Notes: generated from the sequence alone by a model not told the origin. Counted from the stretch's first letter, positions 1 to 9,699 are shown. The stretch is 64,000 bases of DNA from CAWJJM01 sp963843275 (GCA_963843275.1 CAWJJM010000009.1:62001-126000), one strand, 5' to 3'. Numbers and translations: made by a program.

Positions 1-237
1 CCGGCCATCCCCGGCTGGCGCCTCCGGGTGGACGGCCGGGAGGTCGCGCCGGTGCGGGTCAACGGCGCCTTCCTCGGGGCGGTGGTGCCGGCGGGCCCGC
101 ACCGTCTCGAGCTCACCTATGCGCCGCTGAGCTGGCGGGTGGGGCTGGGTCTCTGTGCCCTCGGCCTGCTGCTCGCGACGGCGCTGGCCCTGCCGCGGCG
201 GCGGCCGGACGTGCGGCCGCTGCGGCCGCTCGGCTAG
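1..237 (+). CDS. C-terminal end of a YfhO-like multi-pass membrane protein (partial)
   Basis: Only the last 78 codons are present; the gene is cut by the window edge. The reading frame is open from base 1. It shows the pattern seen at the end of YfhO-type membrane proteins: PGWRLRVDGREV, an NGAF motif, then a PAGPHR..L.Y.P segment, followed by a final hydrophobic helix (about residues 49-64) and an arginine-rich tail. In that family this part is a periplasmic beta-sandwich followed by the last transmembrane helix, and members are linked to glycolipid or teichoic-acid glycosylation. The family call rests on this short stretch only. Confidence 0.6.
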   Translation, partial: PAIPGWRLRVDGREVAPVRVNGAFLGAVVPAGPHRLELTYAPLSWRVGLGLCALGLLLATALALPRRRPDVRPLRPLG

Positions 238-259
238 GCCCGCGCCCGGGACGCCCGAC

Positions 260-982
260 GTGCTCCTCGTCCTGTTCGACATCGACGGCACCCTGCTGCG
301 CTGCGGGCCCCAGGTGCGGCCACTGTTCGCCGCCGCGCTCGAGGAGGTCTTCGGCACCGCCGGCGACATCGCGAGCTACTCCTTCTCCGGCAAGACCGAC
401 CCGCAGATCGTCCTCGACGTCGCCACCGGGGCCGGGGTGCCGGCGGAGCGCGCCCGGGCCGGGATGGCGCACGTCCGCGAGGCCTTCCTGGAGCGTCTCG
501 AGCGCGGCCTCGACCGGGGCGCGATGACCCTGCTGCCGGGGGTCGTGGAGCTGCTCGAGGGGCTGGCGGCGGACCCGCAGGTGGAGCTCGGCCTGCTCAC
601 CGGCAACTGGGAGGGCGGCGCCCGCATCAAGCTGGGGCGCTTCGACCTCAACCGCTTCTTCGCCTTCGGCGGCTTCGGCGAGGCCGGGCCCGCGCGGCCC
701 GACCTGCTGCCGGCGGCGCTGGAGGGAGCGCGGCGGGCGCTGGGCCGCCGCGTCGACCCCGCCGAGGTGCTCGTCGTCGGCGACAGCACCGAGGACGTGG
801 CCTGCGCCCGCGCCCACGGCGTGCCCTGCGTCGCGGTGACCACCGGGTGGACGGCGGCGGAGAGCCTGCGCGGGGCCGGCGCCGAGTGGGTGGTCGACGG
901 TCTCGCCGCCGCACACGCCGCCGGCTGCTTCGCCGCCCCGGCGGGCCGCCGCCCGCGCGCGGGCGGTCGCCGGCCCGCCTAG
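260..982 (+). CDS. HAD-superfamily phosphatase (phosphoglycolate phosphatase-like)
   Basis: A cytoplasmic haloacid-dehalogenase-type phosphohydrolase of 240 residues. The GTG start at 260 puts HAD motif I (DIDGTLL, nucleophile Asp) at the very N-terminus. An ATG further upstream (155) would add an arginine-rich extension that overlaps the previous gene and is unlikely. Motif II is in LLTGN, the motif III lysine in IKLGRFD, and motif IV in VVGDSTEDV. The helical cap between motifs I and II suits small sugar-phosphate or phosphoglycolate substrates, but the substrate cannot be read from sequence. The 3' end overlaps the convergent hydrolase gene by 4 bases. Confidence 0.8.
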   Translation: MLLVLFDIDGTLLRCGPQVRPLFAAALEEVFGTAGDIASYSFSGKTDPQIVLDVATGAGVPAERARAGMAHVREAFLERLERGLDRGAMTLLPGVVELLEGLAADPQVELGLLTGNWEGGARIKLGRFDLNRFFAFGGFGEAGPARPDLLPAALEGARRALGRRVDPAEVLVVGDSTEDVACARAHGVPCVAVTTGWTAAESLRGAGAEWVVDGLAAAHAAGCFAAPAGRRPRAGGRRPA

Positions 983-1827
983 CCGCGGAGGTGGCGGAGG
1001 AACCAGCCCTGCGTGGCGTTGAGCGCCGCGACGAGCTGCGGCGTCGGGCCGGCGAAGGGGTGGCGGGCGCGGTAGGTGTGGTCGGCGTCGGGGATCCGCA
1101 GCAGCTCGCACGGCGGCGCGGCGGCCGCCGCCAGGGCCTCCGCCTCGGCCACCGGGACGCTCTCGTCGTCGTCGCCGTGGACGATCCGCCAGGGGGCGGT
1201 GCGGCGGCCGGCCGCCGCCGCGAGGTCGAGCGCCTCGCCGTGCGCCTCGAGGTCGTCGAGCACGCCGGTCCCCAGCGCGAGCTCCTGCCCGGTGCGGGAG
1301 TTGACGACCGGCAGCGTGCCGCGGCGCCGCCACGCCGCCTTCTCCGCGGCGCTCCAGCGGTCGAGCCGGGCGATCGCCGACCAGGTCACCAGCGCCCCGA
1401 CCCGCCGGGCGAGCCCGGGATGGGCGGCCGCCAGCAGCGCCACGGCGCCGCCCCGGCTGTGCCCGAAGAGGCCGAGCTTCCCGAGGTCGGCGCGCTCGCC
1501 GGCGATCTCCTCGAGCCCGGCGACGACGGCCAGCAGGTCGGCGAGCTGGCGGGAGATGGTGTCGTCGCGGAAGGCGGCGGGATCGGACACCCGGTCCTCG
1601 CCGGGGCGCATCCCGGAGCCGGAGAAGTCGAAGCGCACCGCGAGCAGCCCGCGCGCCGCCAGCAGGGCCGCCAGGGCGGGGAAGAAGCCCCACTCCATGA
1701 AGCCCTTGAAGCCGTGGCAGACGACGACCACCGGCCGCGGCCCGGCGACCCCGTCGGGAGCGTCGACGAGACCGTCGAGGGTCGGGCCGTGCGGGGTGCG
1801 CAGGCGGAAGGGGCGCGGCGCGCTCAT
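979..1827 (-). CDS. alpha/beta-hydrolase family protein (dienelactone hydrolase/acyl-peptidase-like)
   Basis: A 282-residue cytoplasmic alpha/beta-hydrolase. The nucleophile elbow GHSRG is at residues 122-126 (Ser124). The oxyanion strand reads VVVVCHGFKG (about 33-42). A late acid is likely in the HGDDDESVP segment, and a catalytic His in PDADHTY near the C-terminus. The CHGFKGFMEW and FDFSGSG signatures are typical of the DLH-like esterases often annotated as hydrolases of unknown substrate. A TATCCT hexamer ends 7 bases upstream of the ATG, so the transcript may be almost leaderless. It is divergent from ygfZ, with a 41-base spacer. Confidence 0.75.
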   Translation of the reverse strand: MSAPRPFRLRTPHGPTLDGLVDAPDGVAGPRPVVVVCHGFKGFMEWGFFPALAALLAARGLLAVRFDFSGSGMRPGEDRVSDPAAFRDDTISRQLADLLAVVAGLEEIAGERADLGKLGLFGHSRGGAVALLAAAHPGLARRVGALVTWSAIARLDRWSAAEKAAWRRRGTLPVVNSRTGQELALGTGVLDDLEAHGEALDLAAAAGRRTAPWRIVHGDDDESVPVAEAEALAAAAAPPCELLRIPDADHTYRARHPFAGPTPQLVAALNATQGWFLRHLRG

Positions 1828-1834
1828 CGCGCCG

Positions 1835-1840
1835 AGGATA
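1835..1840 (-). promoter_or_regulatory. -10-like hexamer TATCCT for the alpha/beta-hydrolase gene
   Basis: On the minus strand TATCCT lies 7 bases upstream of the ATG at 1827, inside the 41-base divergent spacer with ygfZ. No -35 box is evident. It is one of a series of hexamers placed immediately before start codons in this window. Confidence 0.4.
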
Positions 1841-1856
1841 GCCGAGGCCGGGCGGG

Positions 1857-1862
1857 TAGACT
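1857..1862 (+). promoter_or_regulatory. -10-like hexamer TAGACT giving a leaderless ygfZ transcript
   Basis: TAGACT is followed by six bases (GGAGGC) and then the ATG at 1869. A start site 6-7 bases after the hexamer would coincide with the start codon. The GGAGG inside the spacer could also serve as a ribosome-binding site if transcription starts further upstream. Confidence 0.4.
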
Positions 1863-1868
1863 GGAGGC

Positions 1869-2858
1869 ATGAGCGAAGGTGCGGAGGCGCGGGACCGGGA
1901 CGACGACGCGGAGTACGCGGCGCTGACCGCCGGGTGCGGCGTCGTCGAGCGCTCCTGGGTCGACCGGCTGGAGATGACCGGCGCCGACCGCGGGCGCTTC
2001 CTCCAGGGCCTGGTGACCTGCGACGTGCGCACCCTCGGCGACGGCGACGGCGCCTACGGGTTCTTCACCAGCGGCAAGGGGCGGGTGCTCGCCGACGTCG
2101 TCGTGCTGGCGCTGGCGGACCGCTTCTGGCTCGAGCTGCCCCCCGCCACCGGCGAGGAGATCGCCGCCCACCTCGGCCGCTACGTGATCGCCGACCGGGT
2201 GGAGACGGCGCCGCTGGCGGCCCTGCCGCTGACGGTGGCCGGGCCCGGGGCCGGCGAGCTGGTCTCGGGGCTCGCCGGCGCGGCGCCCCCCGCCGCCCCG
2301 TGGTCGCACCGCGCGGTGGAGGTCGCCGGGCGGCCGGTGCGCTGGGTGCGGGGCGCGCTGGCGGGGGTGCCGTCCTGGGACCTGTGGGTGGAGCCGCCGG
2401 ACGGTCCGGACGTCGAGGCGGCCCTGCACGACGCCGGGGCGGTGGTCGTGCGACGCGAGGACCTCGAGGTGGTGCGGGTGGAGGCGGGGGTGCCCCGCTT
2501 CGGCGCCGACTTCGGGCCCGACAACTTCCCCCAGGAGACCGGGCTCGAGGAGCGGGCGGTGTCCTACGACAAGGGGTGCTACCTGGGGCAGGAGGTGGTG
2601 GCGCGCATCCACTACCGGGGCGGTGTCCAGCGCCGGCTGCGCGGCCTGCGTTTCCGGGGCCGGGGGGCGCCGCCGGCGCACGGCACCGAGCTGACCGCGG
2701 CGGGCCGGCCGGTGGGCCGGGTGGGGTCGGCGGAGACGTCGCCGGCGCACGGCGCGGTGGTCGGCCTCGCCGTCCTCCACGAGCGCGCCGCGCCCGGCAC
2801 CGACGTCGAGGTCGAGGGGGGTGGCTCGGCCGAGGTGGTGGAGCTGCCGTTCGGGTAG
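1869..2858 (+). CDS. ygfZ: YgfZ/GcvT-family folate-binding iron-sulfur maintenance protein
   Basis: A 329-residue homologue of YgfZ (IBA57-like), a tetrahydrofolate-dependent factor that supports assembly or repair of certain Fe-S proteins. The family signature K-G-C-Y-L-G-Q-E is intact near residue 237 and is followed by the expected hydrophobic/Arg-His stretch. The N-terminal half has the GcvT-like fold pattern (LEMTGADRGRFLQGLVTCDV). The next gene, convergent, encodes an A-type Fe-S carrier, so the two probably act on the same process although they are not co-transcribed. Length is normal for the family. Confidence 0.88.
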   Translation: MSEGAEARDRDDDAEYAALTAGCGVVERSWVDRLEMTGADRGRFLQGLVTCDVRTLGDGDGAYGFFTSGKGRVLADVVVLALADRFWLELPPATGEEIAAHLGRYVIADRVETAPLAALPLTVAGPGAGELVSGLAGAAPPAAPWSHRAVEVAGRPVRWVRGALAGVPSWDLWVEPPDGPDVEAALHDAGAVVVRREDLEVVRVEAGVPRFGADFGPDNFPQETGLEERAVSYDKGCYLGQEVVARIHYRGGVQRRLRGLRFRGRGAPPAHGTELTAAGRPVGRVGSAETSPAHGAVVGLAVLHERAAPGTDVEVEGGGSAEVVELPFG

Positions 2859-2880
2859 CGGCCGGACGCGGCGCGGGCCG

Positions 2881-3279
2881 CTAGACGGAGAAGGAGGAGC
2901 CGCAGCCGCAGCTGCCGACGGCGTTGGGGTTCTGGAACTTGAACCCCGCGCCCTGCATGCCGAGCACGTAGTCGATCGTGGTGCCGGCCAGGTAGCGCGC
3001 CGACAGGGCGTCGACGAAGACGGTCAGGCCGTCGTACTCGACCACGTGGTCGTTGTCGCGCGGCTGGTCCTCGAAGTCGAGGGCGTACTCGAAGCCGCTG
3101 CAGCCGCCGCCGCGCACCGCCACCCGCAGGCCGTAGGAGGCGTCGATCCCCTCCTGCTCGCGGGTGACCTTGACCATCTGCACCGCCTTGGCCGTCAGGG
3201 TCACCGGTCCCTCGGGGGCCGCCGGCGCCGCGCCGGCCGCCTCGTTGTCGTTCTGCTGGATGCTCTCGCCTGGTTCCAT
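2881..3279 (-). CDS. erpA: A-type iron-sulfur cluster carrier (ErpA/IscA/HesB family)
   Basis: A 132-residue A-type carrier that binds a [2Fe-2S] or [4Fe-4S] cluster and passes it to apoproteins. The three ligand cysteines are visible: one in GGGCSGF and two in the C-terminal SCGCGSSF motif. The first 30 or so residues are a low-complexity Ala/Pro/Glu extension before the HesB core, longer than in E. coli ErpA. A purine-rich stretch (AAGGGGGA) precedes the ATG. It is divergent from the next HAD gene and convergent with ygfZ. Confidence 0.88.
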   Translation of the reverse strand: MEPGESIQQNDNEAAGAAPAAPEGPVTLTAKAVQMVKVTREQEGIDASYGLRVAVRGGGCSGFEYALDFEDQPRDNDHVVEYDGLTVFVDALSARYLAGTTIDYVLGMQGAGFKFQNPNAVGSCGCGSSFSV

Positions 3280-3371
3280 GGTCGCACGTCCCCCTTCGCG
3301 CTAGGCAACGACGCCCCGCGGGCGCCTATTCCCGCCCCCGCGGGTGGGGGCGGCGGCCCGCGGCGCGCGGG

Positions 3372-3377
3372 TATCAT
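3372..3377 (+). promoter_or_regulatory. -10-like hexamer TATCAT for the second HAD gene
   Basis: TATCAT is followed by exactly six bases before the ATG at 3384, the spacing expected for a leaderless transcript. No Shine-Dalgarno sequence fits between the hexamer and the start. No clear -35 is present in the very GC-rich upstream sequence. Confidence 0.5.
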
Positions 3378-3383
3378 GCCACC

Positions 3384-4094
3384 ATGCTGCGCGCGGTGCT
3401 CTTCGACTTCAACGGCGTGCTGGTCGACGACGAGCCCCTCCACCTCGAGATGTTCCAGCGCGTGCTGGAGGAGGAGGGGGTGGCGCTGTCGGCCGAGGAG
3501 TACTTCGGGCGCTACCTGGGGATGGACGACCGCGGGGTGTTCGCCGCGGTCCTCGGCGCCGCCGGCCAGGCGGTGCACCCGCCCCGGCTGGCGCGGCTGA
3601 TCGCCCGCAAGGCGGCGTACTACCAGCAGCACGTGCGCCGCGAGGGCACCCGCTTCTTCCCCGGCGCGGCCGAGCTGGTGCGGGCGTGCGCCGGGCGCGG
3701 CTGGGTGCTGGGCGTCGTCAGCGGCGCCCTGCGCGAGGAGGTCGAGGGGGCGCTGCGGCAGGTGGGCCTGCGCCCGCTCTTCAAGGCGCTGGTGACCGCC
3801 GAGGACGTGGCGGAGGGCAAGCCGGACCCGGGCGGCTACCGGCGGGCGCTGGAGGTCTTCAACTCCGAGCCGCCCCTGCCGGAGCGCCTGGTCCACCCCC
3901 ACGAGGTGCTGGCGATCGAGGACAGCCCGGCGGGGGTCGAGGCGGCGGCCGCGGTGGGCCTGCCGACCCTGGCGCTGGCCCACGGCCACCCGCCCGCGCG
4001 CCTGGCGGCGGCCGGCGCGGTGGCCGAGGGCCTCGACGGCCTCGCCCCCGAGCGCCTCGTCGAGCTCTACGAGCAGGCGGTGGCGCCGCTCTGA
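3384..4094 (+). CDS. HAD-superfamily phosphatase/phosphomutase (beta-phosphoglucomutase-like)
   Basis: A 236-residue HAD hydrolase of the beta-phosphoglucomutase/phosphatase subgroup. Motif I is FDFNGVLVDDEP, with Asn in place of the usual second Asp+1 residue but both Asp positions retained. Motif II is VVSGA, the motif III lysine is in EGKPDPGGY, and motif IV is AIEDSPAGVEAA. The C1-type helical cap is present between residues 15 and 85. The EDSP motif and overall length favour a sugar-phosphate phosphatase or mutase, but the substrate is not determinable. It ends 26 bases before the convergent AhpD-like gene. Confidence 0.8.
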   Translation: MLRAVLFDFNGVLVDDEPLHLEMFQRVLEEEGVALSAEEYFGRYLGMDDRGVFAAVLGAAGQAVHPPRLARLIARKAAYYQQHVRREGTRFFPGAAELVRACAGRGWVLGVVSGALREEVEGALRQVGLRPLFKALVTAEDVAEGKPDPGGYRRALEVFNSEPPLPERLVHPHEVLAIEDSPAGVEAAAAVGLPTLALAHGHPPARLAAAGAVAEGLDGLAPERLVELYEQAVAPL

Positions 4095-4119
4095 GCGCCC
4101 GCCGCCGGCGCTCCCGCCG

Positions 4120-4689
4120 TCAGCGTCGGTCGCCGACCCACCCCTCCTCGGGGTCGACCCCGAGGCCGTCGGCCAGCCGGCAGAAGTAGTTGAACAGCGC
4201 CGTCACCTGGACGATGTCGTGGATCGCCACGTCGTCGAAGCCGTGGCCGCGCAGGACGGCGAGGTCCGCCTCCCGGGTCGCCCAGGGCTCGCGGGTGAGG
4301 CGGGTGGCGAAGCCCAGCATCGCGCGGTCCGCGGCGCCGAGGTCGGCGGTGCGCCAGTCGCTCTTCACCGCCTGCACCAGCGCCTCGCCCCCCTCCCGAT
4401 CCGCGACCTCGGCCCGGAGGTCGTCCGCGTGCGCCTCGGTTCAGTAGAAGCAGCGGTTGGCGCGGGAGACGGCGGTGGCGATCATCTCCCGTTGCGCCCG
4501 CGACAGCGGGCTGCGCTCGCCGGTCATCACCTCGAGGTAGAGCGCGGTGGAGGCCTCGAGGGTCTCGGGCCGCAGGCTCTGGCAGCGCAGGATGCCGAAG
4601 ACCCTGCCGGCCCGCGCGACCGCCTCGTCGTAGAGGCGGCGCAGCAGGCCGCGGGCGGCGGCGGGCTCGACGGTGCGGATCCAGGTCAT
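4120..4689 (-). CDS. AhpD-like peroxidase-related selenoprotein (in-frame TGA read as selenocysteine)
   Basis: One continuous frame of 190 codons interrupted only by a TGA at 4441-4443. The two halves match the start and end of the carboxymuconolactone decarboxylase/AhpD 'peroxidase-related enzyme' family, and nothing is missing between them. The TGA is codon 83 and falls in NRC-F-Y-[TGA]-T-E-A-H. This is the C-x-x-C-x-x-x-H redox motif of AhpD with the reactive second cysteine replaced, so Cys80, Sec83 and His87 would form the active site. A 7-bp hairpin follows the TGA at bacterial SECIS distance. The downstream part carries the conserved DWRTADL and DIVQVTALFNYF..R.ADGLGV segments. It lies 18 bases after a DUF2203 gene in a likely operon. 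The alternative is a nonsense pseudogene, which the exact position and the hairpin argue against. Confidence 0.8.
4404..4423 (-). promoter_or_regulatory. candidate bacterial SECIS hairpin
   Basis: Reading the minus strand, 17 bases after the TGA comes CGACCTC, a six-base loop CGGGCC, then GAGGTCG. This is a perfect 7-bp stem whose loop begins 24 bases after the TGA and has a G at its second position. Bacterial SECIS elements sit inside the coding region at this distance and recruit SelB with Sec-tRNA. Apart from one possible bulged extension, nothing more elaborate is seen. Confidence 0.6.
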
Positions 4690-4707
4690 CTGCGGTGCTG
4701 CCTTCCT

Positions 4708-5061
4708 TCACTGGATGGGGACGCGGCCGGCGAAGCCCTCCTCGTACCCGTGGAAGTGGCCGAGCGCCGCCTCCGGATAGCGCCAACAGTAGTAGCCGGC
4801 GCCGTTGTCCCAGTCGACCAGCCACAGGCCCTTGACCTCGCAGCCGAGGGCGCGGACGCGCGCCGCCCAGTCGGCGACGATCTCCTGGCTGGCGGCGTCG
4901 AGCTCGTCCCGCCGCGCGGCGAGCTCGTCGGCCCCCTGGACGCGCTGGAAGAGGCTCTCCACCCGCTGCACCGCCTCGGCGGTCAGCTCGCGGACCCGCG
5001 GGAAGGTGGCGAGCGCCTCCTCGTAGGTGAAGGTCGGGGAGCGGGGGTCGTCGGAGGTCAC
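4708..5061 (-). CDS. DUF2203 family protein
   Basis: A 117-residue cytoplasmic protein of the DUF2203 family, function unknown. The start is GTG at 5061. The N-terminus has the family's FTYEEALATFPRVREL segment, followed by a helical region. The conserved tail reads CEVKGLWLVDW and CWR..E..L..FHGYEEGFAGR. It is immediately upstream of the AhpD-like selenoprotein gene on the same strand with an 18-base gap, so the two are probably co-transcribed. A redox link is inference from this context only. Confidence 0.75.
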   Translation of the reverse strand: MTSDDPRSPTFTYEEALATFPRVRELTAEAVQRVESLFQRVQGADELAARRDELDAASQEIVADWAARVRALGCEVKGLWLVDWDNGAGYYCWRYPEAALGHFHGYEEGFAGRVPIQ

Positions 5062-5093
5062 GGGAGCGGGATCGTAGCAGGCCGGCGCCGCGC

Positions 5094-7255
<2,162 letters not shown>

Positions 7256-7259
<4 letters not shown>

Positions 7260-8014
7260 CGCGCCGGCGCCTCGAGGGCCGCGTCGAGCGCCGCCCGGTC
7301 CCACGGCCGCGGGGAGAAGAGGTAGAGGCGCACGCCGGGCGGCCGCGGCACCGCGGGCTCGTCGGTGGCCACGCCCAGGGCGCGGTCGCACGGCGCGGGC
7401 AGGGGCCGCCGCGCCAGGCGGCGGCGCAGCGCCGGCCCCTCCGGCCCCAGGCGCAGCGCCATCGGCACGACCTCGTCGGCACCGAGGCGGGCGGCGCTGC
7501 CGTCGAGGCAGGACGAGACCAGCGCGGTGACGGAGAGGAAGGCGCCCGGCGGCAGGCGCGCGCGCAGCGCGGCGAGCAACCGGCGCTGGAAGGGACGCTC
7601 GGAGACCGCGGCGTCGAAGTCGACCTGCACCGGCCCGGGACCGGCGAGCCGGGCGACGGCGCCGGCCGCGGCGACGGCCTGCGCGGCGTCGAGGACCGGC
7701 GGCGTGCGGTGGTCCACCTCGACCCGGACCACCGCCAGGACCCGGGCGTCGCGGCGGGTGCGCAGCGGCTGGCGGCGCGGCGCCCCCGCCACCCGCTCGC
7801 CGGCCAGGCGCACCGTCCCGGCCAGGAAGGCGATCCCGGTGGTCCGCGGATCGACGAAGCGCAGGTCCTCGGGGCGCTCCCAGGCCCACAGCATCACCCG
7901 CGGCGCGGCGCCGACCGCCCCGACCGGCGCGAGCGCCGCCGGGGCGGCCGCGGCGCCGGCGGCCGCCAGCAGCAGCGCCAGCGCCGGCCACGCGTCGGGG
8001 GTCCGCCGTCCCAT
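7256..8014 (-). CDS. DUF3142 domain protein, exported
   Basis: A 252-residue protein with an N-terminal export signal (about residues 8-28, Ala/Leu-rich). It shows the DUF3142 pattern: LWAWERPEDLRFVDP, then an FLAGTV strand, RRQPLR, VVRVEVD, a QVDFDA segment and LSVTALVSSCLDG. The family looks like a TIM-barrel glycoside-hydrolase-like fold, but its activity is unknown. It is the first gene of a two-gene unit; its stop codon overlaps the start of the next gene by 4 bases. A TATCCT hexamer lies 8 bases upstream of the ATG. Confidence 0.7.
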
Positions 8015-8022
8015 CACCCGGG

Positions 8023-8028
8023 AGGATA
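8023..8028 (-). promoter_or_regulatory. -10-like hexamer TATCCT for the DUF3142 operon
   Basis: On the minus strand TATCCT precedes the ATG at 8014 by 8 bases (CCCGGGTG). No -35 is recognisable. The next feature on the other strand is the thymidine kinase promoter, so this is a divergent promoter region of about 100 bases. Confidence 0.35.
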
Positions 8029-8054
8029 ACCGCAGCCGGAGCCCGCCGGCGGGC

Positions 8055-8063
8055 TGATACGAT
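8055..8063 (+). promoter_or_regulatory. extended -10 promoter (TG-A-TACGAT) for tdk
   Basis: TGATACGAT has the TGn extension one base before a TACGAT hexamer. It lies about 50 bases upstream of the tdk ATG, leaving a short leader. This is typical of promoters that function without a good -35. Confidence 0.45.
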
Positions 8064-8113
8064 CCGGCCCCCGGTCCCGGGCGCAGCAGCGGTCCGGGGC
8101 CACCGGACCCTGC

Positions 8114-8671
8114 ATGAACGAGCGCAGCCGCGGCCACGTCGAGATCATCACCGGGGGCATGTTCTCCGGCAAGAGCGAGGAGCTGGTGCGCCGGCTGCGG
8201 CGGGCCGCCATCGCGCGCCAGCGCGTGCAGTGCTTCAAGCCGCGCCGCGACACCCGCCACGACCCGGCGCGCCTGGTCACCCGCGACAACCGGGAGCTCG
8301 ACGCCCACACCGTCGAGGACACCGCCGATCTCGAGCGCCAGCTCGAGGAGGGGGTGCAGGTGGTGGGCATCGACGAGGCGCAGTTCTTCGACGAGGGCCT
8401 GGTGCGCCTGGTCGAGGACCTCGCCGACCGCGGCGTGCGGGTGATCGTCGCCGGCCTCGACCTCGACTACCTGCGCCGGCCGTTCGGGCCGCTGCCGCAG
8501 CTGATGGCCTCGGCCGAGTACGTCGACAAGATGCACGCCGTCTGCGTGCGCTGCGGGGGGGTGGCCCAGTACAGCCAGCGCATCGCCGGGGGCGGCGAGC
8601 GGGTGCAGGTGGGCGACGGCGAGGCCTACGAAGCGCGCTGCCGCCGCTGCTACGTCCCCTTCCGGCCCTGA
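8114..8671 (+). CDS. tdk: thymidine kinase (type II)
   Basis: A 185-residue cytosolic thymidine kinase that phosphorylates thymidine to dTMP in pyrimidine salvage. The Walker A loop is GGMFSGKSEEL (residues about 15-25), and the Walker B-like DEAQFF motif carries the metal and base-catalytic residues. The lasso-type zinc site is given by two cysteine pairs, CVRCGG and CRRCY, in the C-terminal third. The length matches bacterial type II enzymes. It is preceded by an extended -10 promoter and followed by a GC-rich palindrome shared with the convergent thioesterase gene. Confidence 0.93.
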   Translation: MNERSRGHVEIITGGMFSGKSEELVRRLRRAAIARQRVQCFKPRRDTRHDPARLVTRDNRELDAHTVEDTADLERQLEEGVQVVGIDEAQFFDEGLVRLVEDLADRGVRVIVAGLDLDYLRRPFGPLPQLMASAEYVDKMHAVCVRCGGVAQYSQRIAGGGERVQVGDGEAYEARCRRCYVPFRP

Positions 8672-8687
8672 GAGCCGGCGGGTGCGG

Positions 8688-8705
8688 GCGCCGCCGCGGC
8701 GGCGC
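8688..8705. terminator. GC-rich palindrome between convergent genes
   Basis: An 18-base perfect palindrome (GCGCCGCC, GC, GGCGGCGC) lies in the 36-base gap between the tdk stop and the thioesterase stop. Its position suggests a bidirectional terminator, but there is no T-run on either side. In such GC-rich DNA a palindrome of this kind could also be fortuitous. Confidence 0.4.
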
Positions 8706-8707
8706 GC

Positions 8708-9163
8708 TCAGCCCGCGGTCGGCAGCAGGGTCGACTGGTCGGAGGGCACCTCCTGGTCGAGCGGGATGGGGCGGCCGCGGTCGTCGACGTGGACGAAGGT
8801 CAGCGACGCCTCGGTCACCTTGTAGCGTCCCGCCGTCGCTTCGGGCGGGGCGCCGGGGCGGTGGCGCCGCTGCGCCTCGACCGTCACCTGGACGGTGATC
8901 GAGGTGCGCCCCTTGCGCACCGTCTCGGTGTAGAAGCTCACCAGGTCGCCGACGAAGACCGGGGCGTGGAACTCGACCTCGTTCATCGCCACCGTCACCA
9001 GGCGGCCGCTGACGTGGCGGGCGCCCTCGACCGCCCCGGCCTGGTCGATGTAGGACAGGATGATGCCGCCGAAGATGGTGCCCAGTGCGTTGGTGTCCTT
9101 GGGCATCATGATCACCCGGATGGCGGGCTGCAGCGGTCCGGCGCTGGGGCTGTCGTCGCTCAT
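8708..9163 (-). CDS. acyl-CoA thioesterase, hotdog fold (YciA-like)
   Basis: A 151-residue single hotdog-domain protein that hydrolyses acyl-CoA thioesters. The family pattern is clear: MPKDTNALGTIFGG at the N-terminus, then IDQAGAVEGARH (with the catalytic Asp), VAMNEVEFHAPV and VGDLVSFYTE. The ATG at 9163 overlaps the TGA of the upstream LOG-like gene by 4 bases, so translation is coupled. The substrate chain length cannot be told. Confidence 0.85.
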   Translation of the reverse strand: MSDDSPSAGPLQPAIRVIMMPKDTNALGTIFGGIILSYIDQAGAVEGARHVSGRLVTVAMNEVEFHAPVFVGDLVSFYTETVRKGRTSITVQVTVEAQRRHRPGAPPEATAGRYKVTEASLTFVHVDDRGRPIPLDQEVPSDQSTLLPTAG

Positions 9164-9699
9164 CGCTCCTCTCCCTCCTCGGCGGCCGGCGCCCGGCCGG
9201 TGCGGCGGGCCGCGGCGATCGCCTGCGCCACCGCCCCGGCCGGGTCGCCGGCGGGCTCGAGCAGCGGCTCGGCGGCGCCGTCCGGGCGCTGCGGCGGCCG
9301 GCCTGCGAGGGTCACCACCGGCACGCCGTGCTTGAGCGCCAGGGCGATCTCCGACAGCGTGCCCCAGCCGCCCCCGACCGCGACCACCGCCGCGGCCGAG
9401 AGCACCACCACCACGTTGCGGGCCTGGCCGAGCCCGGTGAACAGCGCGATCTCCACGTCCTCGTTGGGCGGCGAGGCGGCCGCGGCGGCGCCCGGGAGGA
9501 CGCCCACCACCGTGCCGCCGGCCGCCCGCGCCCCGGCGCTGGCCGCGGCCATCACCCCGCTCCGGCCGCCGGTGACCAGCACGGCACCGCGGCGGGCCAC
9601 CTCGGCCCCCACCTGGCGCGCCAGCCGCTCCAGCTCGCCGTCGCAGCGGCCGGCCCCCACCACCGCGATCGTCAGCCGCCGGGCGCCCACGGGCTGCAT
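9160..9699 (-). CDS. LOG/SLOG Rossmann protein (TIGR00725-like)
   Basis: A 179-residue protein of the LOG (lysine decarboxylase-like) superfamily. It has the N-terminal AVVGAGRCD strand, VTGGRSGVM, then NVVVVLSAAAVVAVGGGWGTLSE, where GGGWGTLSE is the nucleotide/phosphate-binding PGGxGTxxE-type loop. These proteins act as nucleotide 5'-monophosphate phosphoribohydrolases or as nucleotide-sensing proteins; the short TIGR00725 subgroup is uncharacterised. It is co-transcribed with the thioesterase downstream. Confidence 0.75.
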   Translation of the reverse strand: MQPVGARRLTIAVVGAGRCDGELERLARQVGAEVARRGAVLVTGGRSGVMAAASAGARAAGGTVVGVLPGAAAAASPPNEDVEIALFTGLGQARNVVVVLSAAAVVAVGGGWGTLSEIALALKHGVPVVTLAGRPPQRPDGAAEPLLEPAGDPAGAVAQAIAAARRTGRAPAAEEGEER

